64,000 bases of DNA from Rhodospirillales bacterium (GTDB lineage: Bacteria > Pseudomonadota > Alphaproteobacteria > JAJFIK01), in assembly GCA_021775005.1 (NCBI GenBank), contig JAJFIK010000013.1, positions 1 through 64,000 of the forward strand, written 5' to 3'. Position 1 is the stretch's first letter; every line of letters starts with the position of its first letter. Below, piece by piece: positions 62,113 to 64,000 of this stretch. The notes below the pieces were generated by a model that was not told the origin of the DNA, searched no databases, and worked only from the letters and a program-made list of their open reading frames with translations. The position numbers and the translations under genes were made by a program.

Positions 62113-64000
62113 ATGTTTGATGCTATGCGCGATCCTCGCGCACTTGCGCTCGCGGCGCTATTGGCGTTGCCACTATCGGCGACATTGCCTGGAGCAGCTT
62201 ATGCGGTTGATGCCGTGGAAGCTGAAGAAGAACGCGAGCAGATTCCGTGGGATCTAACAGATCTTTATGAGAGCAACGAAGCTTGGGACGCGAGCCGGCA
62301 AAATGTGCTGAACCGTCTGCCGGAACTTGAAGCCTATCAAGGACGCTTGAGTGAAGGTCCAGAGGTTTTGTTGGAAGCCATGGAGCTTTCCAGTGAATTA
62401 TTGCAGGAAACCTTCCGCGCATACGTCTACCCAAATCTGTTGTTTGATGAAGATCAAAACAACAGCGACGCTTCTGGTATGACCCAGCAAGCCAATGATC
62501 TCTATTCTGCGTTCCAAAGCGCGACGGCATGGTCGAGCCCGGAAATACTTGCCATGGGCGAAGCGGCGATTAACGAATTTATCGCCACCAACCCAGAAGC
62601 CTTTGAACGCTTCCGCTTGAGCCTGATGAATATTGTGCGCAACGAGCCCTACATTCTGTCTCCCGAAGGCGAGCGCATTATGGCGGCGGCGGGCATTCTT
62701 GATGGTCAACCCAGCCAGACTTATGGCTTGCTTTTAAACGCTGATATCACCTGGCCCACTATTACGCTTTCTGACGGGGAAGAGATCTATCTCAACCAGT
62801 CAGGCTATTCCTTTAATCGAGCTAGTCAGAACCGCGACGACCGTATTGCGGTTTTCGATACGTTCTGGGCTGCCATGGAGCAGTACGAAGCATCCGTCGG
62901 ACAAATCCTGAACCATCACATTCAGAACCAGGTTTTTGTGTCGCGCGCACGCGGCTACGACAACACGCTTCAAATGAACCTGTTCAGCTCAAACATTCCT
63001 GAAGACGTGTACACCACGCTTGTGGAGCAAGTGAACGACATGCTGCCGCTCTACCATCGCTATCTCGCGCTGCGGGCACGGCTTTTGGGCGTTGATGATC
63101 TGGGCTACCACGACAGCTATCCAGAAGCGCTTGAGCTTGATCGGATTTTTGACATCTACGACAGCCGCGCCACCCTGATCGAAGCAGCAGTACCCCTTGG
63201 TGAGGATTTCGTTGAGCGTCTTGATTGGGCGACCGGCCAAGGTTGGGAGCACGTTTATCCCGAAGACGGCAAAGAGACCGGGGCCTACCAGTGGGGCGTC
63301 TATGGCACGCACCCGTATATCCTCCTGAACCACCAGGATGATTACGAGTCCATGACCACTTATGCTCATGAGTGGGGCCATGGCATGCACACCTTGCTTG
63401 CCGAGGAAGCCAACCCGTTTGAGACCGCGGACTACGATACATTTATTGCGGAAGTGGCGTCAATCTCTCACGAGGTTCTGCTCGAAGAGCATGTCCTCGC
63501 CAACACGGAATCTGATGAAGAGCTGCTTTACTACATCGACCGCATTCTTGGCGGCTATCGCGGCACGTTGTTCCGCCAAACTATGTTTGCCGAAGCTGAA
63601 CATGCATTCTATCGCGAAGTGGAAGAAGGTCGCCCGCTGACCGGCGCGCGACTTTCTGAAATCTATCTTGAAATTGTGCGCCGCTATCACGGCCACGACG
63701 ACGGCGTGATGAATGTTGCTGACCAAATCAAGATGGAATGGGCCTACATCCCGCACTTCTATCGCAACTACTATGTGTTCCAGTACTCCACCAGTCAGGT
63801 GCAGTCTGATTACTTTATGGGCCGGGTGCTTTCCGGCGAAGAAGGTGCGGTGGAAAACTTCCTCAACGTGCTTTCTTCCGGTGGTAACAATTACCCCAAT
63901 GAGATCGTTCTCAATGCGGGCCTCGACATGTCAGATGCCGCCGCCTACGGACCCACACGGGATCGCATGACGCGGTTACTTGATCGCTATGAGGAACTTC
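62113..64000 (+). CDS. M3-family oligoendopeptidase, secreted, 3' end missing
   Basis: The frame is open to the end of the window (about 629 residues seen). The ATG at 62113 is eight bases after AGGAG, better spaced than the ATG at 62107. A Sec signal peptide (LALAALLALPLSATLPGAAY) is followed by IPWDLTDLYESNEAWDASRQ. HEWGH lies at 419-423, and the following segment (FRQTMFAEAEHAFYREVEEG) is nearly the same as in the first copy. It lacks the lipobox of its partner, so it should be free in the periplasm. Confidence 0.92.
   Translation, partial: MFDAMRDPRALALAALLALPLSATLPGAAYAVDAVEAEEEREQIPWDLTDLYESNEAWDASRQNVLNRLPELEAYQGRLSEGPEVLLEAMELSSELLQETFRAYVYPNLLFDEDQNNSDASGMTQQANDLYSAFQSATAWSSPEILAMGEAAINEFIATNPEAFERFRLSLMNIVRNEPYILSPEGERIMAAAGILDGQPSQTYGLLLNADITWPTITLSDGEEIYLNQSGYSFNRASQNRDDRIAVFDTFWAAMEQYEASVGQILNHHIQNQVFVSRARGYDNTLQMNLFSSNIPEDVYTTLVEQVNDMLPLYHRYLALRARLLGVDDLGYHDSYPEALELDRIFDIYDSRATLIEAAVPLGEDFVERLDWATGQGWEHVYPEDGKETGAYQWGVYGTHPYILLNHQDDYESMTTYAHEWGHGMHTLLAEEANPFETADYDTFIAEVASISHEVLLEEHVLANTESDEELLYYIDRILGGYRGTLFRQTMFAEAEHAFYREVEEGRPLTGARLSEIYLEIVRRYHGHDDGVMNVADQIKMEWAYIPHFYRNYYVFQYSTSQVQSDYFMGRVLSGEEGAVENFLNVLSSGGNNYPNEIVLNAGLDMSDAAAYGPTRDRMTRLLDRYEEL

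Overview
The window is a piece of an alphaproteobacterial chromosome. Three things point that way: the conserved gene run exodeoxyribonuclease III / LolA / FtsK / class I aminotransferase / ammonium transporter, a UbiH-type monooxygenase close to a Trm112-like / LON-domain / CnoX-thioredoxin trio, and many translationally coupled stop-start overlaps. I would guess a Parvibaculales-, Hyphomonadaceae- or Rhizobiales-like lineage, but the sequence alone does not fix this.

Layout. 0-6 kb: the 3' part of a D-aminoacylase-like amidohydrolase, a DUF433/DUF5615 toxin-antitoxin pair, and a MacA/MacB-type export operon. 6-13.5 kb: pyrE in a short segment bounded by a 24-bp direct repeat taken from the 3' end of the adjacent oppC gene, followed by a complete oligopeptide ABC importer (OppC, OppB, binding protein, fused double ATPase). 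13.5-21.9 kb: a tightly coupled minus-strand operon (two MurG/GT28-like and two GT4-like glycosyltransferases plus a histidine phosphatase), divergent from an unusual 909-residue ABC exporter whose ATPase motifs are all degenerate and a cyclic-nucleotide-binding-domain protein. 22-38 kb: core genes (thioesterase, Ca/Na exchanger, xthA, lolA, ftsK, aminotransferase, amt, amidase, ubiH, a small nuclease-like gene, Trm112-like, LON-domain, CnoX). A 30-residue membrane peptide gene here has a perfect CRP-type palindrome upstream and a terminator downstream.

38.2-48.6 kb: a tRNA-Gly(GCC) gene whose 3' end is repeated twice more, at 38.43 kb and 48.5 kb. The two outer copies bound a roughly 10-kb copper/silver-resistance island: a CueR-type promoter with a 19-bp spacer, a small Met/His protein, CusC, a CusB-CusF fusion, CusA with the complete methionine triad, a tandem repeat, a His-rich small protein, a porin, and two c-type cytochromes. 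No integrase is visible.

48.6-64 kb: a SpoU-type RNA methyltransferase, HemN, a haloalkane dehalogenase carrying a lipoprotein signal, a thioesterase fragment, a Tat-exported cysteine hydrolase, an ECF sigma / anti-sigma pair with a membrane protein, glyoxalase-like and enoyl-CoA hydratase genes, a secreted Cys/Gly/His repeat protein, a methyltransferase, a fatty acid desaturase, and two tandem M3 oligoendopeptidases (one lipoprotein, one secreted; the second runs off the end).

The most interesting items are the ABC exporter with lost catalytic motifs and triplicated ENLLFG modules, the CRP-type-site/mini-membrane-protein locus, the Cys-repeat secreted protein, and the two acquired segments flanked by duplicated gene 3' ends.
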